Assembly (NCBI GenBank): GCA_037783415.1
Contig: JAZGTN010000150.1
Span: 4,216,001-4,280,000 of the forward strand
Length of the DNA stretch: 64,000 nucleotides
Direction of reading: 5' to 3'
Source of the DNA: Leptasterias polaris
Lineage: Eukaryota > Echinodermata > Asteroidea > Forcipulatida > Asteriidae
The position numbers were made by a program, and so were the translations under genes. This document shows positions 36,211 through 48,096 of this stretch, one piece after another; positions within the stretch are counted from its first letter, which is position 1; each line of letters begins with the position of its first letter. The notes under the pieces are model-generated. The model was not told the origin of the DNA, searched no databases, and saw only the letters and a program-made list of their open reading frames with translations.

Positions 36211-37482
36211 TAGGCTTGATTTCAAGTCTGAGATTGCGGTTATTGTCTGAGATTGCGGTTATTTATCAGCATCACACGCTCTAACTCGCTATCTCAGACT
36301 TGACCCTCCCGTGGATGTGTTACGGAATATTCATTTGTTCACAACTGAAATTTACATAACAACACTGATCCTAGAAAGATGGCCAATCAGGAGGCCACAA
36401 AACCCTGTTGGCCACGTTACAATCACGTCAGCACTTCTATTCATTGTCTTAATTTTGTACAGTGCTTGGTACGTATGGTATACAAAATGTATAGCACAAA
36501 AAACACAACATCTTAAAATAGTGAAAAGTATAATACTAAAATACTTGATTCTAACTAAACGAAATAGGCTACCTATGGTTTCACTGGATCATGGAATTGT
36601 TGAGTAATTTTCCTCCACCGTTTTTAATTATTTTGAATTTCAAAACTAAAATCTAAAAGTAATAGTTTAGCCTAGTTACATGTTGTGTTTTTGTACTACG
36701 TCCTGTTGTATAAACGGTTAAATTTGAATGTTTATTTTATCGAAGGCTTTTGCGATTCTGATTGTTCCATCCGCTTTGGAACTAATTTGCCATAGGGTGT
36801 GTATCAAACCGATGAACAAGATTCAAAGGTCAGTGATCGGTAGTTTTTTGTCAGGGGTTAATCCACAAGAGGGCGCCATTTCAGGCATTACTGTACATGT
36901 TCCCCACAACAATGTTTACAGAGAAAAAGTCCGCCCAGAAAAGCTTATCATTTGGGGCCCTCTTTCTAAAATAAAATTAACACATTGGCACTAATGTTAT
37001 GCGAATACAAATATATAATCTGTTGTGCACCAACTTCGAGAAAGGCTCGAAACGTCAGGCCACTAACTTATTTTTTGCATTTATACCACAGGTCCTTTTG
37101 GTTGGTAAGCACTTTGCAACAGCTAATTCTATTTTCTCTTAAAATAAAAGCTGTTACAATAATCGCCTTTGAGCCCGAAGCTTCAACAAAAACGACAGCT
37201 AAACATATGAAATTATGCTGACCATGCGAAAAATAAATCTGGTGTTTTTCTCTCAATGATGTTCATGAGTATAGAATAAGATTACAACAAAATCTCAACA
37301 AGATCAAGAACACAGGGTCAAGAACATCTTTCGGATAACAAGTTGTTCTTTCTTTATCTTTTTGATCAACATAACATGTGTTGAGTTTGATAAACATAAA
37401 CATGTAGACAGTAATTACACACAGACCTCGGTAAACATACTTAGCACAGTAATAACACGATCACAGACTTGTAACCAAGTAT
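36211..37482. mobile_element. Second copy of the 781 bp TIR element, enlarged
   Basis: 36211-36800 follows 25751-26460 closely, with the same left hairpin end and the same CACTATGCC/ACTGATCC-type interior. The matching right end (GATCACAGACTTG) is at about 37460-37482. Some 600 bases of unrelated DNA separate the two, so the copy has been interrupted. The insert contains a GAAACGTC-type repeat also seen near 59350. No target duplication is visible. Confidence 0.55.
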
Positions 37483-37489
37483 ATGCCAA

Positions 37490-37890
37490 CTTTTGACGTT
37501 GGCCCCACGTCGGCAAAACATCGATCGCTATGATCGGCGTTGGCATTATGTTTGTTTCCGACATTAAACCAATGGTGGCTCTAGGTCGGAAGTATCACAT
37601 TGGTGTTACGTTGGCGATCAATGTTAATATGCCAACGTTTGTTTTTAGTAAACAAAACAAAAAACAAACAAACATTTGGCATTGAGTTTGGGTTCTGATG
37701 TTGGGCCAATGTTGGCTCTAGATCGGCCATAATTATGATATTGGTTTCACGTTGGCGGAAAATGTTGAGCCAATGTTAGTTTTTAGTGGGAAAGCAATAT
37801 CAGTGTTAGGTTGGTAAACGATGCAAGACCAATGTTGGCTGTAGGTCGGCATTATCACATTGGTTTTTACTTCGGCACTAAAAGTTTAGC
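37490..37890. repeat. Imperfect tandem repeats, CCAATGTTGGCTCTAGGTCGG unit
   Basis: Three to four units of about 100 bases combine CCAATGTTGGC, GTCGGCATTATCACATTGG and TTACGTTGGC. Further scraps lie at 36150-36200 and 38050-38120. Confidence 0.55.
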
Positions 37891-38176
37891 CAACAGTCCC
37901 AGCTAACACAATACTTTGTTTTGGGGTTGTTTTTTATGAGAGATCGCCTAACATTCTTAGGGACAACCACTTGAAGGTAAGGGCTACAGTTAACTGACAT
38001 GGAAAACATGGAATAATGTCGACATTTTGCAGGAGGTAGATGTCTTTATGGCAGTCTTTATGTTGGTATTACGTCGGAAACGTGTACGCGATCCTACAAA
38101 TCTCAGCCAATGATAGGTCTGCATTGGCCTCAGTGAGGGCGCCGTTTTGGGGCTTGTGACGTAATATGAAAGGGGT

Positions 38177-41100
38177 CTAGTACAAAGTAGCATTGACTTT
38201 CTTTTCCAAGTACTCTTTGCATGTAATTGGTGGGTACTTGTTGCTGTTATCGGTGCACTCAATCACGGTTTCTTCGATGGGGTTACCAAAGAAAGCAATC
38301 GACTGACGACTCTGCCGACGTTCCTCTGGCGTTCCGTCCAAGAGAACACGATGTCTCTGTCATAGAGGTTGACATTTCAATTCAATTTGATATGTTTTTC
38401 CATACTGGTTGAACAAGTGTTTAATTTTTTTAATGAAAACAAATTGTGATAAAGCTTAGGAGCAGCCTAATATGGGGCAGTTTTAGAAGCCGAAAGAAGA
38501 CTTAAGAGATATGTATAAAGTATAATGAGATACCACTTTCGAAGAAACCATTTTGATAATATAAAGTATCTTTTGTAGATTATGTTATCTAATGAGAAAT
38601 TCATGACATTCCATTCACTTGAGAGAAAGATAATCTGAGATTTCCACGCCTTCTGCTCTCTCCATTGTGCGTCAAAACAGAAACTTACCGAGGCAATGTA
38701 TGTGTCCGATGTCCATCTCTGCATCAAGTCGCCGATATTAATTAAAATACCGCCTTCAACCAAGGGCACTTTGACGTAGCCACCACCTCGTTTGCAGACC
38801 TTTTGCAAAGACACCACAGTTTCAAATACGCATATTAAAAATTGCATTTTGAATTCTAAAGTGGGGAAGAGGATTGTAAACATGGTGTGGAATGGAAGTA
38901 ATGGCTGTTGTGTACAAGACCTTTAAAGGGCCTATTTTCATAGAGCTGCTTAAGCACAAACAAAAACTGCGCACAACAAAATTTGGGACACCAGAAATAT
39001 AGGTTTACCAGCCAGAATACCGTTTCACACGTACAATTTGTAACTTTTCACACGTACAATTTGTAACTGATTTCCTGCTAAAATGCCCCCCCCCCCCCCC
39101 CCCCCCCGTTTGTAATTTGTAATTTGATCTGCTGTACGCCTACCTCCAAACCAGGCTTTTGTTGGAACAGCATTGTGATACCTCCGTAGTCCGAGTGCTC
39201 ACTACATCTTACTTGTTGATCCTTGACCGTGACTTCATCCAGGGAAGGGTAGAAGAGTGTCCTGAGACCACTCCTATTGGACTTAAAGTGGTGCCTCACG
39301 AAAAATAAGGGGTCCTTCAAGACAAACAGAATACCAAAGCGGTTTTTTTTTTTTTGTTTTTTTTTTTGTTTTTTTTTTGTCTCGTTAGGTTTGAGGTATA
39401 GTCATGAAACCAAGATCATATTAATACAAACTTATAAAAAAGCTATAGCTGCCGCCGACTGAAGTCAACCATTACAGGGGTGAGAGTCATACTCATAGCT
39501 GACAGAAAGCTTTGACATCAGAATCAAAATTGTAGGAGCATGTTGAAATGATGGCATGTCCACCTTTTGGTAATCACATGGGGTTGTTGTAGACTTGAAG
39601 GAACTTTTGTGAAGATTAATCTAAGCGCTTGAGAACTGCATCAAAGAGAATGGTTTCTATAGATAGTCTGGTGAAAATAACAGCTGGTTTTTGGTGGGTG
39701 TTTTTTTCACGTGGCAGATGTAACAGTCAAAATTCAGATAAAAGTTTGAAGGTTTTCATTCTTATCATCGCAAGGTTCGATGGCCAATTAAGATGGAAGC
39801 TTCAAAAAGAGGGCGAGGGTTAAACAAAAATAAAAATGAATATTTCACTTGTTTTACCTCAAGTTTGAGGCCATGGGCCATGACTTCCAACACTCTGTCA
39901 TGGAGACGGACACACAGATCAAAGAAAGCTAACAAGCTAGCCTTGAATCCGGGGCACTTTGATTCCACTGGCCACGCCTTGGTTGGAAAACACAAAGAAT
40001 TGTTAAACCCAGTGTCTGGCTTATCTTTGTAGGAAGAGTTGAAATGGTGCAGTGGTATACCTTGCTTGTTATTTGATGGTTTGACAAACCGTCCTCGATT
40101 GGACTTTATGTGCAAAAATGTTGGAGACGTCACCTCAATAAACAAACAAACAAACAAACAAACAACCCAACAAACAAACAAACAAACAAAACAACAACAG
40201 CAGCTATAGTAGAAGCAGCAGCGTTAGCAGCACAGCAGCAGCAGCAACAACAACAACAAACCCGTTAAATCAACAAAGGTTGTGATTGTTTAGTTATTAA
40301 AACTCATTCCAAACAATGAGAACAAAAAGAGAAGTCCTCTTCATTCTGAGGTCGGTTACTGTCAGTGGGCGTTGGATTCGAAATATTAACACAAAAAGAT
40401 GAAAACTTGCCTGGGATGCATGAGTGTGTACGTTGAAAGATTCCTTTATGTCCCCGCAAGGTCGATCCGTGTTAAGCCTAATCCAAATAATCATAAAGAG
40501 AAAAATATTTGTTATATTTTTTAAATCTTGTATCCCGTAACATTTCCACTCAGCACTTCAATGCTTACTGTACTTTTGACATTTTTCAACTGTAGTTCAG
40601 TGGTGGCGCAGGTGTGGGGGTCATTATCCATGCAGACTAGGTCAAGTCTAAGGTAATAAACCCGTGCACCGAATTCTTCATAGAATTTGCAGCATGATAG
40701 CACCTTTAAGGATTATTGTAACTTTTGGATTACTATCGCGAGGAGTTGTTCTTAGTTGTTATACCGTTACCAAAGTTATTTGTCTCTCCGGCGGGGATGC
40801 GTGGTGGCGCCCTTTGGATTTGGTCACGTGATAAAACGTCATCACATGTCGGACAGATAATATAATCTGTGCGCCTATCCCCCCCCCCCCCCCCCCCCCC
40901 CACCCCCAATTTCAAGTGACAGCCGCTTTGGACCTCCCCAACGCTACATAGAGTTCCCGGACCCCAAACCCCTCTTGAATTGACGGGATCGGGTTGGCTC
41001 AGTGGTTTCTTTCCCTGCCATCCACCTATGTGGACCCCAGTTCACATCCCACCTCAGACTGGAGCCTTGCATGTGGATTGTGTTGTCATTCGCTATCTGC

Positions 41101-41708
41101 ATGATTGTGCAGATTTTCACCATTGGGGTTTTCCTTCCACATCTAAAACTCAACATTTCTTCTCGTTTCCAATCCATCATGTTGATGGCGCTAATTGTGT
41201 TGTCGGATGTGTACTAAATAAATAAATTATATTAACGAATGCTTACTTTTCTCTAAACAAACGATCGTATCCGTGAACCCATTCGGTCCTGGCGGCTGGG
41301 TTTTCTTTCGCCTCCAGGGGAAGATCAAAAAATGCTTTTGACACTTGGAATATTTCGTAAACCTGTAGTTGAGGCAAACAAATATTTAAATTGAAGTTAA
41401 TTTCTTCATGCTGGAGTTGTTCATAAAAGTTCAGCTAATTAGCTAGAAAGTTGTTGACGAAAGGCCGTTATAGACCTTCGAAATGAGACAAGAAAGACCA
41501 ATGTTTTGGTGGTAATGAAATTGGTTTTCTTATATACTTTATCTTGTGGGAAGTCAGTGTTGACAATGTAGAAGAAGCCGATGGTTGTGAGAGCTTTGTG
41601 AACATCATCTACGAGCTTCTGAAACTGAGTGGTGTCTGGTTTCGTCAGTGACAGTCTGTAAGCACCGAAGTCAATCACAGGTATCTCAGCTTCTGTAGAG
41701 TCCCCCAT
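38177..41708 (-). CDS. Fe(II)/2-oxoglutarate oxygenase, IPNS-like, copy 3 (7 exons, complete)
   Basis: Third tandem paralogue and the most compact. Exons: 41538-41708, 41247-41362, 40411-40477, 39858-39977, 39144-39314, 38689-38799, 38177-38356. It encodes 311 residues. The iron triad is H198-x-D200 (SEHSDYGG) and H254 (RHRVLL), with RxS at R269-S271. The exon 3 donor reads CAG|GCAAGT, so intron 3 is a GC-AG intron; all others are GT-AG. Exon 3 is one codon shorter than in the other copies. Exon 5 is flanked downstream by a long poly-C run (about 39085-39108). The start is the ATG at 41708 in the same position as in the other copies. The region upstream, toward the SLC6 gene, shows no further coding copy. 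Confidence 0.87.
38929..39085. mobile_element. Partial copy of the CATAGAGCTGCTTAAGCA MITE
   Basis: Has the left end and about half of the interior, with a short internal direct repeat (CACACGTACAATTTGTAACT twice). The right end is replaced by a long C run. Lies in intron 5 of oxygenase copy 3. Confidence 0.6.
40136..40262. repeat. (CAAA)n and (CAG/CAA)n microsatellite
   Basis: AAACAAACAAAC run to about 40196, then CAGCAG/CAACAA triplets to about 40260. In intron 3 of oxygenase copy 3. Confidence 0.9.
40983..41227 (+). mobile_element. tRNA-derived SINE
   Basis: The head has GGTTGGCTCAGTGGTT (A box) and GTTCACATCCC (B box), and the tail ends in (AAAT)n. A diverged relative is at about 53310-53480. 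Lies between exons 2 and 3 of oxygenase copy 3, just beyond exon 2. Confidence 0.6.
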
Positions 41709-42516
41709 GGCGCCGGTCTTAGAGCTGGGAAGAATTGGAGGTTTATTTGTAGTTCTATGACGGTTGTGATAAAGAGTATGTAACACTGTGAAAGCACATT
41801 TAAAAAAGAGCCACAGCCTAATGGAAGATGGAGATGTCTGGGTTTTTTAAATCAACTTTCGATAATGAATAAAGGGGGCACGACTCAAAACTTGTTCAGC
41901 TGTTATTTTTATAACTTTTTGATTTATGTGCAAGTTGTGACACGAAATATACAGTTTCTCGAAAGACCAGTGTAGTATCTCGCCTGTCAGAAGGGCCTCG
42001 GAATGAAAAAGGTCACTCTTTTTGTAAATACAGGTTACATTGTCTATTGAGATCTTCCTTTGGAAACCGAGGGATGCTTGGTACCAGACACAATTTCTTG
42101 TCCTTAAAACTAAAAACAAAAACGCTATGACTTATCTGGATGAAGTAAAGTAAAACTTGCGTGTGCTGATGACGTCTCTCGTACCCAGTATCAAACAGTG
42201 ACGTCTGTAGACGTCATGAAAGTAAATTGTGTGACTACCGTATTAATGTACATGTACAGGTACATGTTTGGTTGTCACACAATAACATCCAATTAGGGCA
42301 TGACACTTGTACATTTTAAGCCGTAAGTTAGATTAAACAGGAATATCGATTACCTTTTCTTAGCGAATACCGATTGTGCGGGGCATCAAGTGTATCGCAC
42401 CCGGTGTATAAAACAGGTTAATTCCAACTGGTTCGAATGAGTGCGGCGCATTCGCTGTACAGTACAGAGGTGTACTTTATTGATTTTTGACGTATTGACT
42501 AGACTTGGGGACCGGG

Positions 42517-42622
42517 ACAAGTCGTTAAATGTCTGTCGCGGTGTGATAGCGAAACGGCTCTCTTGCAACTATCTAGCGAGACTGCTGCTTTCACGACTAC
42601 CCGGTCCCATTTAACGGCTTGT
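42517..42622 (-). mobile_element. Short MITE with ACAAGTCGTTAAATG ends
   Basis: 106 bases with inverted ends ACAAGTCGTTAAATG. It is the inverted counterpart of 43929-44048, sharing AGAGAGCCGTTTCGCTAT in the middle. Confidence 0.65.
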
Positions 42623-43928
42623 ACAATCCCATAGCTGTTCGTATTCTTTTATTCTCGTTTGTACGTATGCATTTTAGACTGTGTATATAGGTTGACCTTG
42701 AGAGCGACCTCACGCGAGAATCTGGACCTTTGGGCACCTCGAATAATAGCTACAGCGTCTAGTGTGGCAGTTGTTTTTTAAAAGAACTTGTATTTATGTT
42801 TTTATAAATTACACCCATTGAATAATGGTTCCGTTAAATAAAAACTCTATTTCCGCTTCATCAGATTTGACTGTAAATTAAAGAGCATTGTATTAAAAAG
42901 GCAACCGTCGTGATCCTTGACGTACACGCATGCAAATTGGATCAAGCTCCTACTAGTACGGAACCCAAACCGCACGAAACTGAACACCATAGCATCACGT
43001 AAAACCCATGCGACACAAGATATGTTTTCGCGATAAGTAACGAAGCACTTATTTCCCGATTTATGTAAACTAACTTCGGTTTGTTAGTGCGGTCGACTCG
43101 GTGCACAACACAGTCGGCGTAAAATTCGCAATTTGGCACTTTGAGCCGGATATTGAAGGTCGAGCACTACTTCTTCATTTTCTCTTAAATTCCAGATTTA
43201 TTTTATTTTTATTTATTACATTGTTAGTTTTAAATGTAATCAACCCACCAGTATGTTTTGGGGGTTGAAAAATAACAATTACAAAAACAGAAATCACACA
43301 AAATTGCATCCGCGTTATCTCCCATAGCTGATGGCTCATCAGAGGTGCCCGGAAGCTCAATGGTGACCTTATCGTCACGAGACTTATACATGGTCTATTT
43401 ATTACGGTTGGCGTCCAATGAGACTGCCTGGACGCGTCCATTTTATTTGAGGGTGGCAATATTTTCAAATACTGTAAATGCAATACAATTTTTGGCTGAG
43501 AGCATTTGTAAAAGAGTTTCGTGCTGTTAACTGCTTCAGTATTAACAAAAAGATATACTTAGCATCGACATTTATTGTCTAAATGTATTAAGATGTGTCC
43601 ATTGCCTCATAAACATGATTAAATAATACCTGCGGTAAATGTCTGCTCAACCGATTTATTTATGAATGTACGGATAATAAACATCTTGTTCGTTGAAATA
43701 AAAGAACAGCTTTTAGTCACAAAATGATGTAAGTTCTTTCTTTATAAGTTATGCAATACCCTGCTCAATGGGGCTCACACGTTTTCAATCACGTTGATGA
43801 TGGTCGAGACCATTTCTCCATAATGGATATCTGCATATTCATACTGGCTTATAGTTTGAATATTTATAAATTTTACAAATTGATTAATAAGATGCGCATA
43901 GGCCGTGCACAAACCACTATCGGGTTGT

Positions 43929-44048
43929 ACAAGTCGTTAAATGGGACCGTAGTCGTGAGAGCAAGGTCTCGCGCAGAGCAGCCCCTCGCAAGATAGTTTT
44001 GAGAGAGCCGTTTCGCTATTTACTGCGATGGACATTTTAACGACTTGT
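43929..44048 (+). mobile_element. Short MITE with ACAAGTCGTTAAATG ends, second copy
   Basis: 120 bases, opposite orientation to 42517-42622, with about 1.3 kb of unremarkable DNA between the two copies. Confidence 0.65.
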
Positions 44049-44049
44049 C

Positions 44050-45190
44050 TACAAGTCTACGTATTAACCGGTCGACCTCATGATTATGCCAAAAAGCAAG
44101 TACACAAGTTGTGATTTTTTGACAAGTTCTCTTTTTGTGCACAGTCCTTTGTGGGTTTTAGTAAACAGGGATCCTTAAAATGGCTCGGGCTGTAATAACC
44201 ACTGTAGTTTTGTGTATACTCATGTACTGTCGGGTTTTTTTTGGCAAGTGGCTTCACAGTGACGGTCAGTTAAAGCTGGAGCCAGAGATACGTTTTTCCG
44301 AAAAACCATAAAATCGCATTTTAGTTAAGACGTCTGTTGTTATACGTGCCTGTGAAAACATAGCGCTAACTATGTTGTTATCGTATTTAGGCAGTTGTAA
44401 TAATCAGGTTTATACCGCCGCAGTACGTATACAGTTCTCAAAAAATTTACAATTTTAAATGCACCTCTACAAAAACAAGGCCCAATTTAAAGCAAAATGT
44501 ACTTTCAAACCCTGGGCGAACTTTTTAGAACGACGCTCAATGTAGGCGATGTTCATTTTGTTAACGTAGTCTCCGATATCGCAACACGAACTACTGGATA
44601 AGAGATATCTGAATCACACAAACATATGATTGAAAACGATCATATTCATAGACTTGCCCAGTCCCTTCGGGCAAGCCTCCGAGACGGTCGATGTTGTGAC
44701 TTAAATAAATAAAAATGCGTCACAATAAAGACTACGCTCAATGCCCGCATGGGACCAGGAGTTTGTTGTGCGCTTTGGAAAATGTGTATAGGCCTACTTC
44801 CCATTATGATGTGGATTAAAAAAAAATACTTTTCGAAGATTTGCTTAAGTTCCACAAGTTGTAAAGTAGTATACCTCCCCCCAAACAAAAATATATATAT
44901 ATATATTTATATAAATAAATTAATTATTTTTGTTGTCGATGAATTTCATTGTGATTGTGCAACACATGTTGATAGGCCTATATAAGAATTTGGGTGAGGC
45001 GCTTTGGATGATGTGCTTGGACTGATCGAACAAAAATGTAAAACGATTAATATATCGCCCTCTATTTAAAAAAAATTGATCCGAAATAAACAAATAAAAA
45101 ACACCGCATTCGATCCGATATAACATTTGAAGGGTGGACACAACATGTTAACACTAACAGAGTTGCATATAACATTATGGTATAAAGACG
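44050..45190. other. No recognised gene
   Basis: Between two mobile elements; a short (AT)n run at 44892 is the only distinct feature. Confidence 0.5.
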
Positions 45191-45191
45191 C

Positions 45192-45843
45192 AATAGACTG
45201 TGCAAGTCTCGCGCGTATCCGAACGAGAAAACACGTCAAACGAAGAACATTTTTATTTCTGAAATCAAATCTTTGTTTTAAATTATATCTCATGACAAAA
45301 TCTGAACAACAAAAATAAATAATTACAATTTTATGAAATTAGTTTTAGCTTTTGAAAAAAATACACCAAAGTGTGTTAATTATTATTTAAAACAAATTAA
45401 AACTCTGGGACAAGGATGCTTTTTTGATGTTAACTTTTTAGAAACCCCTTACGCGGATTCGTGATGGTCAAACGGGTTTTAAACTGACCCGTATCGCAGT
45501 TTAAAGAGGATGCTGACGCCTCAACACCATAGACTGCAATGAAAAGGGTTCGCTTTACAATATTACAGCATCTGGCGATTATAATCGCGCATCCAAAACA
45601 AGCGTTTACATAAGTTTTATGATCGGAGGTGAGCACAAAATTCTAAATTTTTTGCAATAACCGGAAGCTGAGGTCAAGTTTAAAGCTCGGGTTTTCTTCG
45701 TTATATTGTTGAATCGGTTTTACTTTCATATTTTGTTATCACTTAGTATTACATTCCCAACAACATGTATAATTTTCTAGGTCATAAACTACGTTAAACT
45801 AAAATAATTGACGAAACAAAATCTCGCCCACGTAAAACTCCAT
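45192..45843 (+). mobile_element. M1 element, right end missing
   Basis: Matches 21572-22230 almost throughout but stops at CTCCATATGG, before the right terminal inverted repeat, and continues into unrelated DNA. Confidence 0.8.
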
Positions 45844-46160
45844 ATGGTACAGCCATTGAAGTAGTCTACTTTCAAGACTACATTTTCCCCAGTCTTCAGT
45901 TAGGTTGCTATACTATTTACCGTATTGGTGAAATTGTTGACCATTATACATACATACATATTACACGGCATTTATTGAGCGCCACTATACATCAAGAACG
46001 CAGCGCATTAGTTTGGGTATAAATCATTTTTGCTACACTAACCTTCTTGAATTTGCATAAAAAGTCAGATTCTCTGATGGAAAAAGTGATTGCACTCCAG
46101 GTTTGGGAAGCAAAAATTAGAAAAGGTGCGACTTGATGCGGACCCGAGAAGCTTAACAGA

Positions 46161-46316
46161 CCTGGAGTCGATTTCACAAAGCAGACTAAGATTCATCTTA
46201 AGATGAGTTGTCAGTATTACCATAGTGATTTGTATTGTGACATCACTCTTTGCTAAGCAACTACGATGGATTTGCAGTTACGATCAATCTTAACTCTTTG
46301 TGAAATCGAACCCAGG
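46161..46316. mobile_element. MITE, 156 bp
   Basis: Begins CCTGGAGTCGATTTCACAAA and ends with the near complement (TTTGTGAAATCGAACCCAGG). No coding content. Confidence 0.65.
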
Positions 46317-46381
46317 CTCTTGCCGTTTGGCTTTTACGATGTTGAAGGATCTTTGCGCCCCAATGAATTGGAATGATCTAA

Positions 46382-46589
46382 AGACCCATTGCACAATGCG
46401 CAGCGCACTTGCACGCGCGTCTCCTGCCCGCCATTTTGGGTGTCAAAGCGTGCACAAAAGGATGGTACACGTGTTTACACGTGCATTGGTGCGTAAACTC
46501 GTGTACCATCCTTTTGTGCACGTTTTGACACCCAAAATGGCGGACAGGAGACGCGCGTGTATGCGCGCTGCGCGTTGTGCAATGGGTCT
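46382..46589. mobile_element. Near-perfect palindromic element, 208 bp
   Basis: The two halves are inverted copies, from AGACCCATTGCACAATGCGC on the left to its complement on the right, with a short loop near 46485. It includes ATGGTACACGTG and CCATTTTGGGTGTCAAA arms. It would fold into a very long hairpin. A similar core is visible at 23940-24050. Confidence 0.7.
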
Positions 46590-46599
46590 ATACTGTCTT

Positions 46600-48096
46600 G
46601 ACCAGTGAATTGAAAGTTGTTGTAATTGAACTGCTCTTTTGACCTTTGTACCGATGAATGCTGATCACGATGCAACGGAGCATTTTATTTTCAAACATAA
46701 TTGAAAGATCCCGGGGTGTTAAATTGCATGTTTTCTGTTGAAATTGATGGCCTGTAAATCCTAAACTATAGGCCATGCCTCTATATAATACTTAAATACC
46801 ATCCATTGCTTACCATATCTATATACTGGGACATCGGTCACAGATTGTAAATTTCGTGGCACTTCGGCTGTTTTTCGGTTGCTGTTTGGCCTTTTTTTTC
46901 TTTTCTTTTTTCAGTTTTGGGTTGCACCTGTGTATTTTCTTGTGTAGGTCAGATTTGACGCGTGAGGAAAATTCACACCTAACTATGATGATATTTCTCC
47001 CTCCATTGTTATATAAAAACGCATTGAAAACTCCAACCATTGAAAAGGCACCCTATTCTCGTAGCCACCGTGCACCGTGACCTGTTTCGCTTGAAAAAAC
47101 ATAAAGCAATGTATTTTATCAATTTCTTTCAATTTACGGAGCTATAGGTAGGCCATAATAACAAAAACGCTATGGCCTGTAAACTTAATTTGGAGCTATA
47201 GGCGTCGAGGGAGGTTGAGCCAGTTTTGGATTGTCCTTCAACCATTTCTGATGCGACTTCTCAGATAACACCTGTTTCACAACAAAGCTGACAATTTTGT
47301 TCAGCATATATTGCGTATTAAAACAATAATTCCGAAGCAACATTCGCTTGTAAATAAACTATATCGACCTAAGATAATGTTGGTTGGTATTCTGGTACTT
47401 TAAGCAAGATTGTTCTGTGCCTATTAATATGCTTACAGGATTTGTCAACGTGGGTGCAAAGGTCTCGTGTGCATTTCTTTTATAGCCAGCCGAAGTGCCC
47501 ACGAGTAAATTTGTTGTGAATAGGGGCAATCAACGTGTGTTTGTATAACTATAAATTAAGGCGGGCTCCCGTTTTGTCAACCTCAAAACAAAACAACACA
47601 TCGCTCCATGAATGTTTTTGATTATTCTTAAGCCGCATAAAGGGTGTATTGTTATAATCACACAGTGTAACATTTCACTTTACCCTCTTTCGTATGCTAG
47701 ACTTGATATCTCACAATAAAACTACAAGAGAAAGAACAAACACACATAGATTTTCTTTTGTCAACACAAAGTTGTTCCCCGCTATCGAATTGCCATACAA
47801 TTTGAATAGCGTTTAAAGTAAACTCAAGCCCTCGTGAATAATTCGTGACCAAGCAAACAGCGCAGTTGGGATGTAGAGCTGTGAATGTACAATATAATAG
47901 CCGCGGGTCATACTATTTTTATAGGTATAGGTACGGTCTATGCATGCAGATTTGGATAATGACAATTAACTGAACCTGCGCAAAGGAGAATTGTTGGGTC
48001 AGACCTGGATTTCATAAAGTCAAACTTGCTCAGGGGTAGTGGTGTTGCTTTTAATTGCTTGAGAACTGTGTTACTGTAAGAGACAGCAGTGAAGCC
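46600..48096. other. Upstream region of the SLC6 gene
   Basis: Expected to hold the promoter and 5' UTR. A TATA-like TTTTTATAGG lies near 47920 but nothing decides the start site. Confidence 0.3.

Noticed and set aside
37490..37890. CRISPR-like array
   Set aside because: Units are irregular and diverged with no constant repeat/spacer pattern, and the DNA is eukaryotic.
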